In this document: positions 6,213-13,869 of the stretch, one piece after another
How positions within the stretch are numbered: position 1 is the stretch's first letter
Layout: every line of letters starts with the position of its first letter
Origin: JTS-RE37 sp041744575
GTDB lineage: Bacteria; Bacteroidota; Bacteroidia; Flavobacteriales; Flavobacteriaceae
Length of the DNA stretch: 19,140 bases
Assembly (NCBI GenBank): GCA_041744575.1
Contig: JBGTKP010000055.1
Location: forward strand, 1 to 19,140
Direction of reading: 5' to 3'
Translations under genes and position numbers: made by a program
Notes under the pieces: model-generated
What the model was told of the DNA's origin: nothing
The model's database searches: none
What the model saw: the letters and a program-made list of their open reading frames with translations, nothing else

Positions 6213-7316
6213 ATGGAGACCTCCGTCATTAAATTTTCAAGAAGGGATTCTGCCCAATTTTTCAAAACCCTCAATAAGCGCGTCAACGAATATTTTCGTG
6301 AGAATAAGTTGAAAAAAACGGGTAACTGGAAATTATATCTGAAAACAGCCATTATGTTTGCGGTGTTTCTGGCTCCCTACTTCCTGATCCTTACACTTAA
6401 TCTTCCCAATTGGGCCAACTTTTTACTCACTGTGATCATGGGTGTGGGGATGGCAGGGGTTGGAATGAATGTCATGCACGACGGCAATCACGGCTCTTAC
6501 TCCAATAAAAAATGGGTGAACAAACTCATGGGCGGGACCATCTATATTCTTGCCGGAAATGTATATAACTGGCAGGTACAACATAATGTTTTGCATCATA
6601 CCTATACCAATATTCACAATCATGATGAGGATCTGGAGGCCGGCCGCATTCTAAGATTTTCAAAACACGCCAAATGGCAAAAGTTTCACAAGTTCCAGCA
6701 CTATTATTCTTTATTCCTGTACGGGCTGCTGACTTTTAATTGGGCAATTACCACCGATTTTATGCAAATGTACCGCTACACCAAACGCAAATTGTCGTAC
6801 GGTAAACTTCCTAAACCATTTCTAAACTGGAGTTTGCTGGTGGTGACAAAATTAATCTACCTGACTGTCTGGATCATGGTGCCGATGTTATTGCTGGATA
6901 TCGCCTGGTGGAAAATCCTGCTGGGATTCTTTATCATGCACTATGTTGCCGGTGTCATCCTGAGCGTGGTATTCCAACTGGCTCATGTAGTCGATGAAGC
7001 GGATACTCCCCTGCCTGAGCAGGACGGGACGATGGAAAATACCTGGGCGATTCACCAGCTGGCCACTACCGTCAATTTCGGGACCAAAAACAGGGTGGTA
7101 AATTGGTTTACCGGAGGATTGAATCACCAGGTGGAACATCATATTTTTCCTAATATCAGCCACATTCATTACACAAAAATCTCTAAAATTGTGAAACAAA
7201 CGGCAAATGAATTTAATTTGCCCTATAATGAATTTAAAACTACGAGAAAAGCGATAATTTCGCACTTTAAACATTTGAAAGAACTGGGTAAAAAGCCGGT
7301 GCTTCAATACCAATAA
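6213..7316 (+). CDS. membrane fatty acid (acyl-CoA/acyl-lipid) desaturase
   Basis: This 367-residue integral membrane di-iron desaturase inserts a double bond into fatty acyl chains at the inner membrane. All three histidine boxes are present: HDGNH (89-93), HNVLHH (124-129) and HQVEHH (305-310). QLAH (255-258) supplies the further conserved histidine region. The glutamine in the third box is the form typical of the front-end (delta-5/6, linoleoyl-CoA desaturase-like) branch, but the fused cytochrome b5 domain of many eukaryotic members is absent. Hydrophobic segments lie near 45-62, 68-88, 207-228 and 233-256. Regiospecificity cannot be read from sequence. It is followed 11 nt later by the aminotransferase, so the two are probably co-transcribed. 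Confidence 0.92.
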   Translation: METSVIKFSRRDSAQFFKTLNKRVNEYFRENKLKKTGNWKLYLKTAIMFAVFLAPYFLILTLNLPNWANFLLTVIMGVGMAGVGMNVMHDGNHGSYSNKKWVNKLMGGTIYILAGNVYNWQVQHNVLHHTYTNIHNHDEDLEAGRILRFSKHAKWQKFHKFQHYYSLFLYGLLTFNWAITTDFMQMYRYTKRKLSYGKLPKPFLNWSLLVVTKLIYLTVWIMVPMLLLDIAWWKILLGFFIMHYVAGVILSVVFQLAHVVDEADTPLPEQDGTMENTWAIHQLATTVNFGTKNRVVNWFTGGLNHQVEHHIFPNISHIHYTKISKIVKQTANEFNLPYNEFKTTRKAIISHFKHLKELGKKPVLQYQ

Positions 7317-7327
7317 CAATAGCCTTA

Positions 7328-8527
7328 ATGAAACAACATCTGTCCGATAGAATCAATGAAATGTCTATGTCGGCCACCCTTGCCATGGCCGCTAAAGCCA
7401 GGGAATTACGGAATGAGGGTAAGGACATCATCGGCCTCAGCCTGGGAGAACCTGACTTTAATATCCCGGATTTTGTAAAGGATGCGGCGAAGCAGGCCAT
7501 AGATGAAAATTACAGCAGTTATTCTCCAGTTGATGGTTACGCCGATCTCAAAAAGACCATCTCACAAAAATTCAAAAGGGACAACCACCTTGAATATAAT
7601 CCGAATCAGATTGTGGTCTCTACCGGTGCGAAACAGGCCCTGGCCAACATTGCGATGGTCATGATTAACAAAGGGGATGAAGTGATTCTCCCGGCACCCT
7701 ACTGGGTCAGCTATAGTGATATTGTAAAACTGGCCGAAGGCGTCCCGGTTGAGGTACCTACAGGAATTGATACGGATTTTAAAATGACCCCGGAGCAGTT
7801 GGAAAAGGCGATTACACCTCAGACCAAAATGTTATGGTTCAGCTCCCCCTGCAATCCGAGCGGTTCTGTTTACAATGCCAAGGAACTGGAAGCCCTTGCC
7901 GTGGTGCTTAGAGCCCATCCCGGAATTTTTGTGGTTTCGGATGAAATTTACGAGCATATTAATTTTGTGGGGAGCCATGTAAGTATAGCAGCCATTGAAG
8001 GAATGTACGACAGGACAATTACCGTTAACGGTGTTTCCAAAGCATTTGCAATGACGGGCTGGCGTATCGGTTATATCGGGGCTGCCGAATGGATCGCCAA
8101 GGCCTGTACAAAATTTCAGGGACAGATTACCAGCGGTGCCAATGCCATTGCCCAGAGAGCTACTATCACAGCCCTGGAGGCACCTGTAAGCAAGATCCAA
8201 TACATGATAGATGAGTTCCACAAGAGGAGAGACCTTATCCTGGAGCTGTTGGGAGAAATTCCCGGATTCAAACTCAATGTCCCGGAGGGTGCATTTTATG
8301 TATTTCCGGATATTTCCGATTTTTTTGGAAGAACACTGCAAGGGACCACGATCAGAAATGCCGCGGATTTCTCCATGTACCTCCTGGAACATGCCAATGT
8401 AGCCACTGTGGCGGGAGATTCATTTGGCAGTGCCGATTGTATTCGCATCTCGTATGCGGCATCAGAAAAGGATTTGCGGGAAGCCGTGTCAAGAATTAAG
8501 GCCTCGGTCCGTATAGCGGTTTTCTAA
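7328..8527 (+). CDS. aspC: pyridoxal phosphate-dependent class I aminotransferase (aspartate aminotransferase type)
   Basis: This 399-residue fold-type I aminotransferase resembles the Thermus/Bacillus-type (I-beta) aspartate aminotransferases. The PLP Schiff-base lysine is Lys238 in VSKAFAMTGWRIGY. Cofactor-binding residues are Asn176 in PCNPSG, Asp205 and Tyr208 in SDEIYEH, and Arg246. SLGEPDFNIP (38-47) is the substrate-gating N-terminal segment of this group, and the C-terminal CIRISYA arginine should bind the substrate alpha-carboxylate. Expected reaction: aspartate plus 2-oxoglutarate to oxaloacetate plus glutamate. Substrate choice within this family varies, so the aspartate assignment is a family-level guess. 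Its stop is 25 nt from the stop of the convergent trkH. Confidence 0.88.
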   Translation: MKQHLSDRINEMSMSATLAMAAKARELRNEGKDIIGLSLGEPDFNIPDFVKDAAKQAIDENYSSYSPVDGYADLKKTISQKFKRDNHLEYNPNQIVVSTGAKQALANIAMVMINKGDEVILPAPYWVSYSDIVKLAEGVPVEVPTGIDTDFKMTPEQLEKAITPQTKMLWFSSPCNPSGSVYNAKELEALAVVLRAHPGIFVVSDEIYEHINFVGSHVSIAAIEGMYDRTITVNGVSKAFAMTGWRIGYIGAAEWIAKACTKFQGQITSGANAIAQRATITALEAPVSKIQYMIDEFHKRRDLILELLGEIPGFKLNVPEGAFYVFPDISDFFGRTLQGTTIRNAADFSMYLLEHANVATVAGDSFGSADCIRISYAASEKDLREAVSRIKASVRIAVF

Positions 8528-8552
8528 CTTCCAGGTGCCATCCGGAATTTCC

Positions 8553-10043
8553 TTAAATCCTTCTCCAGAAATAGGGATTTAACAGGATGAGGACAGTAAA
8601 GAGTTCCAGCCTTCCGGCCAGCATCAGAAAGCCACACCACCATTTACCGACATCCGGAAGTCCATTGTAATTATTCAGTGGTCCAAGGCTTCCGAGGGCG
8701 GGTCCGACATTCCCCAGAGACGAAGCGGAGCCCCCTATAGCCGAAACAAAGTCGAGACCCAGGAAACTGAGGACCAGCGCGCCCAGGATGAAGAGCAGCA
8801 TATAGAGTACAAAAAAACCTATAATGTTGTATACAATTTGTTCCCGTACCGTTTTATTGTTCAGGCGGGCGGGGATGATGGCACTTGGATGCAGACTGCG
8901 TTTAAACTCAAGCAATCCGTTCTTAATGATCAGGATATGCCGCATCACTTTTATACCGCCCGCAGTCGAGCCGGCAGATCCTCCGCAAAACATCAGTCCA
9001 AAAAAACAGACCGTCAGGAACGGGGTCCAGGCGGTAAAATCGGCGGAAACAAAACCCGTAGTTGTGATCACTGAGATGACCTGGAACAAGGCATGCCGGA
9101 AAGCACTTTCCCCTTCTCCTATTACCATGGGATGGTACTCTGTCAAAGGAACATTCGCGCGGAAATAGATGACCACTGCGGTCACACAGGCACATATGAG
9201 GATGAGCAGACTGTACATCCGCAATTCTTCGTCCATGATAACTTTCCGGACCTTTCCCTTTAGCATATAATAACTCAGAACAAAGTTGGAGCCTGCAAGG
9301 AACATGAACAGGATGACGATATACTGGATCAGAGGCTGGTCATTCCAATAGGCCAGACTTGCGTTTTTCGTAGAAAAACCACCAGTGGAAAGGGTGGCCA
9401 TGGCGTGGTTGATAGCGTCAAAAAAAGACATTCCGGCGAGATGGAGTAAAATCGTCTCAGCCACTGTATATCCAAAGTAAATCAACCAAAGTCGCTTGGC
9501 GGTATCTGTAATCCTGGGATGTAATTTATCTCCGCTTGGGCCTGGCGCCTCGGCAGCAAATAGCTGCATCCCTCCAATCCCCAGGAGCGGCAGGATGGCA
9601 ATGGCAAGCACGATGATCCCCATTCCGCCAATCCAATGGGTCAGGCTGCGCCAGAATAGGATACCTTCCGGCAAGGCTTCTATATCCTGGACGATGGAAG
9701 CCCCTGTGGTGGTATATCCGGAAACTGTCTCAAAAAAAGCATTGGTAATGCCTGGAATGGCAGCACTGAAAACAAAGGGTAGCATTCCCGAAGCCGACAT
9801 CACAAGCCATCCGAAAGTGACGATGATATATCCCTCCTTCCGGTTAAGTACCTTGCGGTGTCCCCTGGTGTAATACATGCTGAGTACGCCCGTAAAGATA
9901 GTGGTGATAGAAGCGAGGGTGATTTCGAGGGTAACCCCGTCATCATAAATCCCGCTGACAAGCGCTGCAAGCAGCATAAATGAGCCATTGCAAAGGAGCA
10001 ACAGACCCATTAGATGCATAATGATCTTAAAATTGAATCCCAT
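8553..10043 (-). CDS. trkH: Trk-type potassium uptake transporter, membrane subunit TrkH
   Basis: This 496-residue pore-forming subunit of the Trk K+ uptake system sits in the inner membrane. The fourfold repeat is visible through its pore loops: TTTG (111-114), STGG (219-222), TTTG (327-330) and LGNVGP (443-448). Each supplies the selectivity-filter glycine. GGSAGSTAGGIK (354-365) is the conserved intramembrane-loop region that gates permeation in TrkH. The GGMGI segment (139-143) is also typical. The start is the ATG at 10043, only 2 nt after the trkA stop, so the two are tightly coupled with the regulator first. The gene converges on the aminotransferase. Confidence 0.96.
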   Translation of the reverse strand: MGFNFKIIMHLMGLLLLCNGSFMLLAALVSGIYDDGVTLEITLASITTIFTGVLSMYYTRGHRKVLNRKEGYIIVTFGWLVMSASGMLPFVFSAAIPGITNAFFETVSGYTTTGASIVQDIEALPEGILFWRSLTHWIGGMGIIVLAIAILPLLGIGGMQLFAAEAPGPSGDKLHPRITDTAKRLWLIYFGYTVAETILLHLAGMSFFDAINHAMATLSTGGFSTKNASLAYWNDQPLIQYIVILFMFLAGSNFVLSYYMLKGKVRKVIMDEELRMYSLLILICACVTAVVIYFRANVPLTEYHPMVIGEGESAFRHALFQVISVITTTGFVSADFTAWTPFLTVCFFGLMFCGGSAGSTAGGIKVMRHILIIKNGLLEFKRSLHPSAIIPARLNNKTVREQIVYNIIGFFVLYMLLFILGALVLSFLGLDFVSAIGGSASSLGNVGPALGSLGPLNNYNGLPDVGKWWCGFLMLAGRLELFTVLILLNPYFWRRI

Positions 10044-10045
10044 GA

Positions 10046-11395
10046 TTACAGGAATAACTTTTCAATCCTGGAAATCGCCCGGGGCAGGCAGCACACCACG
10101 ACCCTGTCACCATGGATAATTTTAAAGTTACCAAGGGCAATGATCCCCTGTCCTTCCCTGATGACACCACCAATAATCGCCGTTCTGGGAAAATCCAGAT
10201 CCCTGATGAACTGTCCGTTTACCCTGGAGGTAGGTTTCACAATAAACTCAAGTATTTCCGCATTAAGATTGTTAAGCCTGGTAAGAGCGACAACTTCCCC
10301 ACGACGGATATATCTGAATATATTATTCGCCGCAAGGAGTTTCTTGTTAATAAGGGTATCTACCCCAATGGACTGAGACAATTGAAAATAGTCCATATTT
10401 TCGACCATTGCGATGGTCTTTTTGATATTTTTGGACTTGGCGACAAGGCAGGACATGATATTGGTTTCTGAATTTCCAGTGACGGCGATAAAGGCGTCCA
10501 TTGACTCCAGGTTTTCTTCCTCCAGTAATTCTACGTTTCGGCAATCTCCGTTGATCACCAGCACATCCGGCATGGCATCCGCAATCTCAAAAGCCTTGGC
10601 CTTATCCTTTTCAACCAACTTCACATTAAAATTGTCCTCACTTAGGTCGCGGGCGGTTTTGTAACCCACCTTGCTTCCTCCAAGGATCATGACATTGTGA
10701 ATCTCCTCTTTCTTTTTACCGGTCAGTTTATAGAGCTCGTCCACCCCTTTCCGGTCTGTAATGAAATAGACCTGGTCTTCTTCCTTAAAGACCGTATCTC
10801 CACGGGGGATCAGCGTGAATTGGGTACCCTTTCGCTGCAGGGCAATCGGCATAAAATGCAATTCCGGGAAAATCCTGGCGGCATCCTTTACACTTTTACC
10901 AACAAACGGGGCTGTTTTGGGAAGTGAGACCCCCACCATGATCAACAGGCCATGTTCAAATTCATAAGTATCGTTAAATGCCGATTGATTCAACAGAAGG
11001 CGGATCTCAGCGGCCGCCAATTCTTCAGGGGAGATCAGTTCATCTATACCCAGTTCAAAAAACTTTACCTGATCCTTCTTTTCGATGAATTCAGTGTTTG
11101 ATATTCTGGCAATCGTCCTTTTACAGCCGAGTTGTTTGGCTATAATGCAAAGAGTAATATTCGTGGTTTCACTTGAGGTCACCCCGATAACAAGGTCAGA
11201 ATCCTCTACCTGGGCATCCCTCAGAACAGCTATTGAGGTGGCATCCCCCTTTAAAACTCTGATATCAAGGTGACTGTCTGCGTAGGCCAGGTTATCTTTA
11301 TTGGAATCAATTAAAGTGATATCCTGAGATTCATAGGATAAAAGTTTCGCCAAATGAAAACCTACTTCCCCGGCGCCCGCAATTAAAATTTTCAT
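10046..11395 (-). CDS. trkA: Trk system potassium uptake regulatory subunit TrkA
   Basis: This 449-residue cytoplasmic gating subunit has two tandem RCK modules. The first nucleotide-binding Rossmann motif is GAGEVG (7-12), with an acidic strand end at Asp30. The second is GGSKVG (239-244), with VEKDK (261-265) as its strand end. An RCK_C subdomain follows each, at roughly 140-225 and 370-449. The protein forms a ring under TrkH and controls opening in response to bound NAD(H) or adenine nucleotides. It is the first gene of the trkA-trkH operon. About 220 nt separate it from the divergent ubiE. The best promoter candidate is a minus-strand TAATTTTG at 11506-11513. Confidence 0.96.
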   Translation of the reverse strand: MKILIAGAGEVGFHLAKLLSYESQDITLIDSNKDNLAYADSHLDIRVLKGDATSIAVLRDAQVEDSDLVIGVTSSETTNITLCIIAKQLGCKRTIARISNTEFIEKKDQVKFFELGIDELISPEELAAAEIRLLLNQSAFNDTYEFEHGLLIMVGVSLPKTAPFVGKSVKDAARIFPELHFMPIALQRKGTQFTLIPRGDTVFKEEDQVYFITDRKGVDELYKLTGKKKEEIHNVMILGGSKVGYKTARDLSEDNFNVKLVEKDKAKAFEIADAMPDVLVINGDCRNVELLEEENLESMDAFIAVTGNSETNIMSCLVAKSKNIKKTIAMVENMDYFQLSQSIGVDTLINKKLLAANNIFRYIRRGEVVALTRLNNLNAEILEFIVKPTSRVNGQFIRDLDFPRTAIIGGVIREGQGIIALGNFKIIHGDRVVVCCLPRAISRIEKLFL

Positions 11396-11505
11396 TTTTG
11401 GATTATGTTACATTTCATTCTCAAATATGGTTTTGAGGTAACTATGCCCAAGAGTTTCGGTGCTTCAGCAGCTAATCGTGTAAGGCTATGCATAGATTGC
11501 GGGGT

Positions 11506-11513
11506 CAAAATTA
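11506..11513 (-). promoter_or_regulatory. possible -7 box for trkA
   Basis: The minus strand reads TAATTTTG, matching TAnnTTTG, about 110 nt upstream of the trkA ATG. No -33 element is evident, and the leader would be long. Confidence 0.25.
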
Positions 11514-11602
11514 CGTAAAATTCTCGTGGCTGTGCCTATTTTTAATGGAACTATTTATCATCGGACCCGGCTGTGTTAGAGCCTTAGCCATGTGTTTTAT
11601 AC

Positions 11603-11610
11603 TATCTTTG
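11603..11610 (+). promoter_or_regulatory. -7 promoter box for ubiE-porT
   Basis: TATCTTTG is an exact TAnnTTTG match ending only 4 nt before the ubiE ATG at 11615. The expected transcription start falls at or just before the start codon, so the mRNA would be leaderless. No clean -33 TTTG is visible. Confidence 0.55.
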
Positions 11611-11614
11611 CCGC

Positions 11615-12343
11615 ATGTCCGAAAAATTGACCCCTTACAAGGATTCCGCCCTCAATAAGAAGGAACAGGTAACAAAAATGTTTGATACCATTGCCGAAAA
11701 TTACGATGGTCTCAACCGGGTAATTTCCATGGGCGCTGATATCAGGTGGCGTAATAAGGTGGTTTCCATCCTCCGAAAAAAGGCACCTGAAAACATCCTT
11801 GATATTGCTACCGGGACCGGCGATCTGGCCATCCGTCTTGTGGCCACAGGAGCAGGTAAAATTACAGGCCTGGATATATCGCCCGGGATGCTCGCTATCG
11901 GGCGTCAAAAAGTGACAGCGTTGCATCTTGAAGAAAAGATCGAAATGGTCGCCGGAGACAGTGAAAATCTTCAATTCAAAGATGCCTCGTTTGATGCAGT
12001 GACGGTTGCCTTCGGGGTGCGAAATTTTGGGGATCTCGGGAAAGGGCTTTCAGAAATCTACCGTGTCTTAAGAACCGGTGGGACCCTTGTCATCCTGGAA
12101 ACCTCTGTTCCCGAAAGGAGCCCGTTCAGGCAGGGATACCACTTATATACCAAATATATCGTGCCCGCCATCGGGAAATACCTGTCCAAAGACAAGGATG
12201 CCTATTCCTACCTCAGCGAATCGGCGGCAGTTTTTCCTCACGGGGAAAATTTCAACAATATTTTAGGGAAAATCGGGTTTATAGCTATGGAGAACAAACC
12301 CCAGACATTTGGGGTAGCTTCTATTTATGTAGCTACAAAATAA
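11615..12343 (+). CDS. ubiE: demethylmenaquinone methyltransferase (UbiE/MenG)
   Basis: The enzyme makes the last step of menaquinone synthesis, C-methylation of demethylmenaquinone with S-adenosylmethionine, at the inner membrane face. The 242 residues are full length. Key motifs are VTKMFDTIAENYDGLNRVIS (19-38), the SAM loop LDIATGTGD (62-70), LDISPGML after the second strand, and the hallmark VAFGVRNFGD near 131-140. Bacteroidota use menaquinone, so the ubiquinone branch of the family name is unlikely to apply. The ATG at 11615 follows a -7 box by 4 nt. porT starts 4 nt after its stop, so they form a transcription unit, a pairing I know from many Bacteroidota. Confidence 0.95.
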   Translation: MSEKLTPYKDSALNKKEQVTKMFDTIAENYDGLNRVISMGADIRWRNKVVSILRKKAPENILDIATGTGDLAIRLVATGAGKITGLDISPGMLAIGRQKVTALHLEEKIEMVAGDSENLQFKDASFDAVTVAFGVRNFGDLGKGLSEIYRVLRTGGTLVILETSVPERSPFRQGYHLYTKYIVPAIGKYLSKDKDAYSYLSESAAVFPHGENFNNILGKIGFIAMENKPQTFGVASIYVATK

Positions 12344-12347
12344 ACGA

Positions 12348-13046
12348 ATGAGAAAAAGTATCTTTTTGTTGGCGGGCATGCTACTGCTCATCACTACCCC
12401 TGCCAGTGCCCAGTTTAATGAGAGTCCCATCATCAACCTTGAAAACGTGGACAAGGCACTTCTGAACTGGGGGTACTTTCTCGGATTCAATCAATATGAT
12501 TTTAAATTCAATTACCGCAATGACCTCGATGATGTACTGATAAATAAATCTCTTGGTTTCAATGTCGGTCTGATAGGAGAAATGCGCATCAATGAATTTC
12601 TGGATCTACGGTTCGAGCCCGGTCTTTTCTACACGCAGCGAACCCTGGGATTTCCCGGTTTCACCACGGAAAACGAAGCCATTCGTGAAGTGAAATCCAC
12701 TTATATCAATTTTCCCTTGCTGTTAAAAGTGGGCACCCGCCGGTTTGGGAACTGGAAACCCTTTCTTATTGGCGGAGTTTCTGCTTCCCTGAATCTGGGC
12801 AGTAATGAGGATGCCCTGGATGACAACAGCAGCGGTACCTTCCGCATGAAGCACAATGTATACAATTACGAGATGGGATTTGGCATTGAGTTCTATACCG
12901 AGTATTTTAAGTTTTCCCCTTCTATCCGCGGGGTATTTGCGATGACGGATGAACTGGTTCCCGACAATGACCCCAACAGCCTTTGGACTGGCAACCTGGA
13001 AGCCATCCGGACAAGGGGTATCTTTGTGAACTTAACCTTCGAGTAA
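12348..13046 (+). CDS. porT: PorT family type IX secretion outer-membrane beta-barrel protein
   Basis: This 232-residue secreted protein has a clear signal peptide (residues 2-21), cleaving after ASA (19-21) to leave QFNE. The mature part shows alternating beta strands typical of a small eight-stranded barrel, for example GFNVGLIGEMRI and YINFPLLLKVGTR, and ends in the aromatic-rich strand GIFVNLTFE. PorT (SprT in gliding flavobacteria) is required for T9SS export of gingipains in Porphyromonas, though its exact role is unclear. The ATG lies 4 nt after the ubiE stop. Placement behind ubiE is the strongest support for PorT over a generic barrel protein. Confidence 0.88.
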   Translation: MRKSIFLLAGMLLLITTPASAQFNESPIINLENVDKALLNWGYFLGFNQYDFKFNYRNDLDDVLINKSLGFNVGLIGEMRINEFLDLRFEPGLFYTQRTLGFPGFTTENEAIREVKSTYINFPLLLKVGTRRFGNWKPFLIGGVSASLNLGSNEDALDDNSSGTFRMKHNVYNYEMGFGIEFYTEYFKFSPSIRGVFAMTDELVPDNDPNSLWTGNLEAIRTRGIFVNLTFE

Positions 13047-13122
13047 TACTTTCTGCTTTCCGAACCGCCGGGAAGTCAAAGGACGCAGCCAGGGAAATGC
13101 GGTTGCCATCCGCGTATAAGCC

Positions 13123-13845
13123 TTAAACCCTTCGCAATTCATGTAGCAAAATGGCTGTTGCAGTGGCAACATTCAGGCTTTCAGTAACATTCTCCCGGTA
13201 TTGAGGAATCGAGATCCGATCCTGAAGTATTTTGGAAACCGCTTCAGAAATTCCTGAACCTTCACTGCCCATGACAAGGACGCCGGCCGGAGGCAGGCGG
13301 ACCTGCGTGACAGGAGAGCCATCCATAAAAGCCCCGTAAAGTGGCAGGCCCGAAGCGGGCAGGACTTCGGTGAGATCTGCGTAACTCACTGGCACCCTGG
13401 CCAGAGATCCCATGGAGGCCTGTACGACTTTTGGATTGTAGCAATCAACACAGTCGGGAGAACAGATCAGGTGATCCATCCCGAACCAGTCGCATAGACG
13501 GATGATGGTTCCCAGATTGCCGGGATCCTGGATTCCGTCCAGTGCCAGGTTCCAATGCCTGAATACAGGTTGTTCCTGCCTGGGAATATGAAAAATGCCC
13601 AACACTTTATTCGGGGTTTTCAAAGTACTCATTTGCTTAAGTTCGGAATCCGTAACAAGGGTGACCGGCACCTCGTGCTTCTGAAGCAAACCGGGGGTGG
13701 TTGCATAGAGCCACACCGGCCTGAACCGTGAATTCAAAAACTCCCGAACCGACTTTGTACCCTCGGCTGCGAACATGCCATTAAGGTCTCGGAACTTTTT
13801 AAGTTGAAGGCTTTTTATAAACTTTATTTGACTTTTAACAACCAT
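13123..13845 (-). CDS. TrmH/SpoU-family RNA 2'-O-methyltransferase
   Basis: This 240-residue SPOUT methyltransferase transfers a methyl group to a ribose 2'-OH in rRNA or tRNA. The N-terminal substrate-binding domain (about 5-90) begins VVKSQIKFIKSLQLKKFRD. The catalytic trefoil knot shows motif 1 DPGNLGTIIR (107-116), motif 2 GSEGSGIS (193-200) and motif 3 SIPQ...ESLNVATATAI (212-232). Its RNA target cannot be told from sequence; RlmB-like 23S rRNA methylation is one possibility. I start at 13845 (MVVKSQ) because that matches the family; an upstream in-frame ATG at 13902 would overlap the tamL start. It converges on porT and is divergent from tamL with 24 bp between starts. Confidence 0.9.
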   Translation of the reverse strand: MVVKSQIKFIKSLQLKKFRDLNGMFAAEGTKSVREFLNSRFRPVWLYATTPGLLQKHEVPVTLVTDSELKQMSTLKTPNKVLGIFHIPRQEQPVFRHWNLALDGIQDPGNLGTIIRLCDWFGMDHLICSPDCVDCYNPKVVQASMGSLARVPVSYADLTEVLPASGLPLYGAFMDGSPVTQVRLPPAGVLVMGSEGSGISEAVSKILQDRISIPQYRENVTESLNVATATAILLHELRRV

Positions 13846-13855
13846 CCAAATAATG

Positions 13856-13863
13856 TATTTTTG
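13856..13863 (+). promoter_or_regulatory. -7 promoter box for tamL
   Basis: TATTTTTG matches TAnnTTTG and ends 6 nt before the ATG at 13870. TTTG at 13827-13830 could be the -33 element, with a long 25-nt spacer; it lies inside the first codons of the divergent methyltransferase. The predicted mRNA has almost no leader. Confidence 0.45.
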
Positions 13864-13869
13864 GCGTAT

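Noticed and set aside
7832..8392. 186-codon minus-strand frame opposite the aminotransferase
   Set aside because: Antisense to a protein with all catalytic motifs intact; its cysteine- and glycine-scattered sequence does not look like a folded protein.
13047..13122. Convergent terminator between porT and the SpoU methylase
   Set aside because: Only a 4-bp GCGG/CCGC stem is visible and there is no T-run on either strand.
13804..13869. Upstream TTG start extending TamL by 22 residues
   Set aside because: It would place the lipoprotein signal internally and run into the methyltransferase gene; the ATG at 13870 gives a normal signal peptide.
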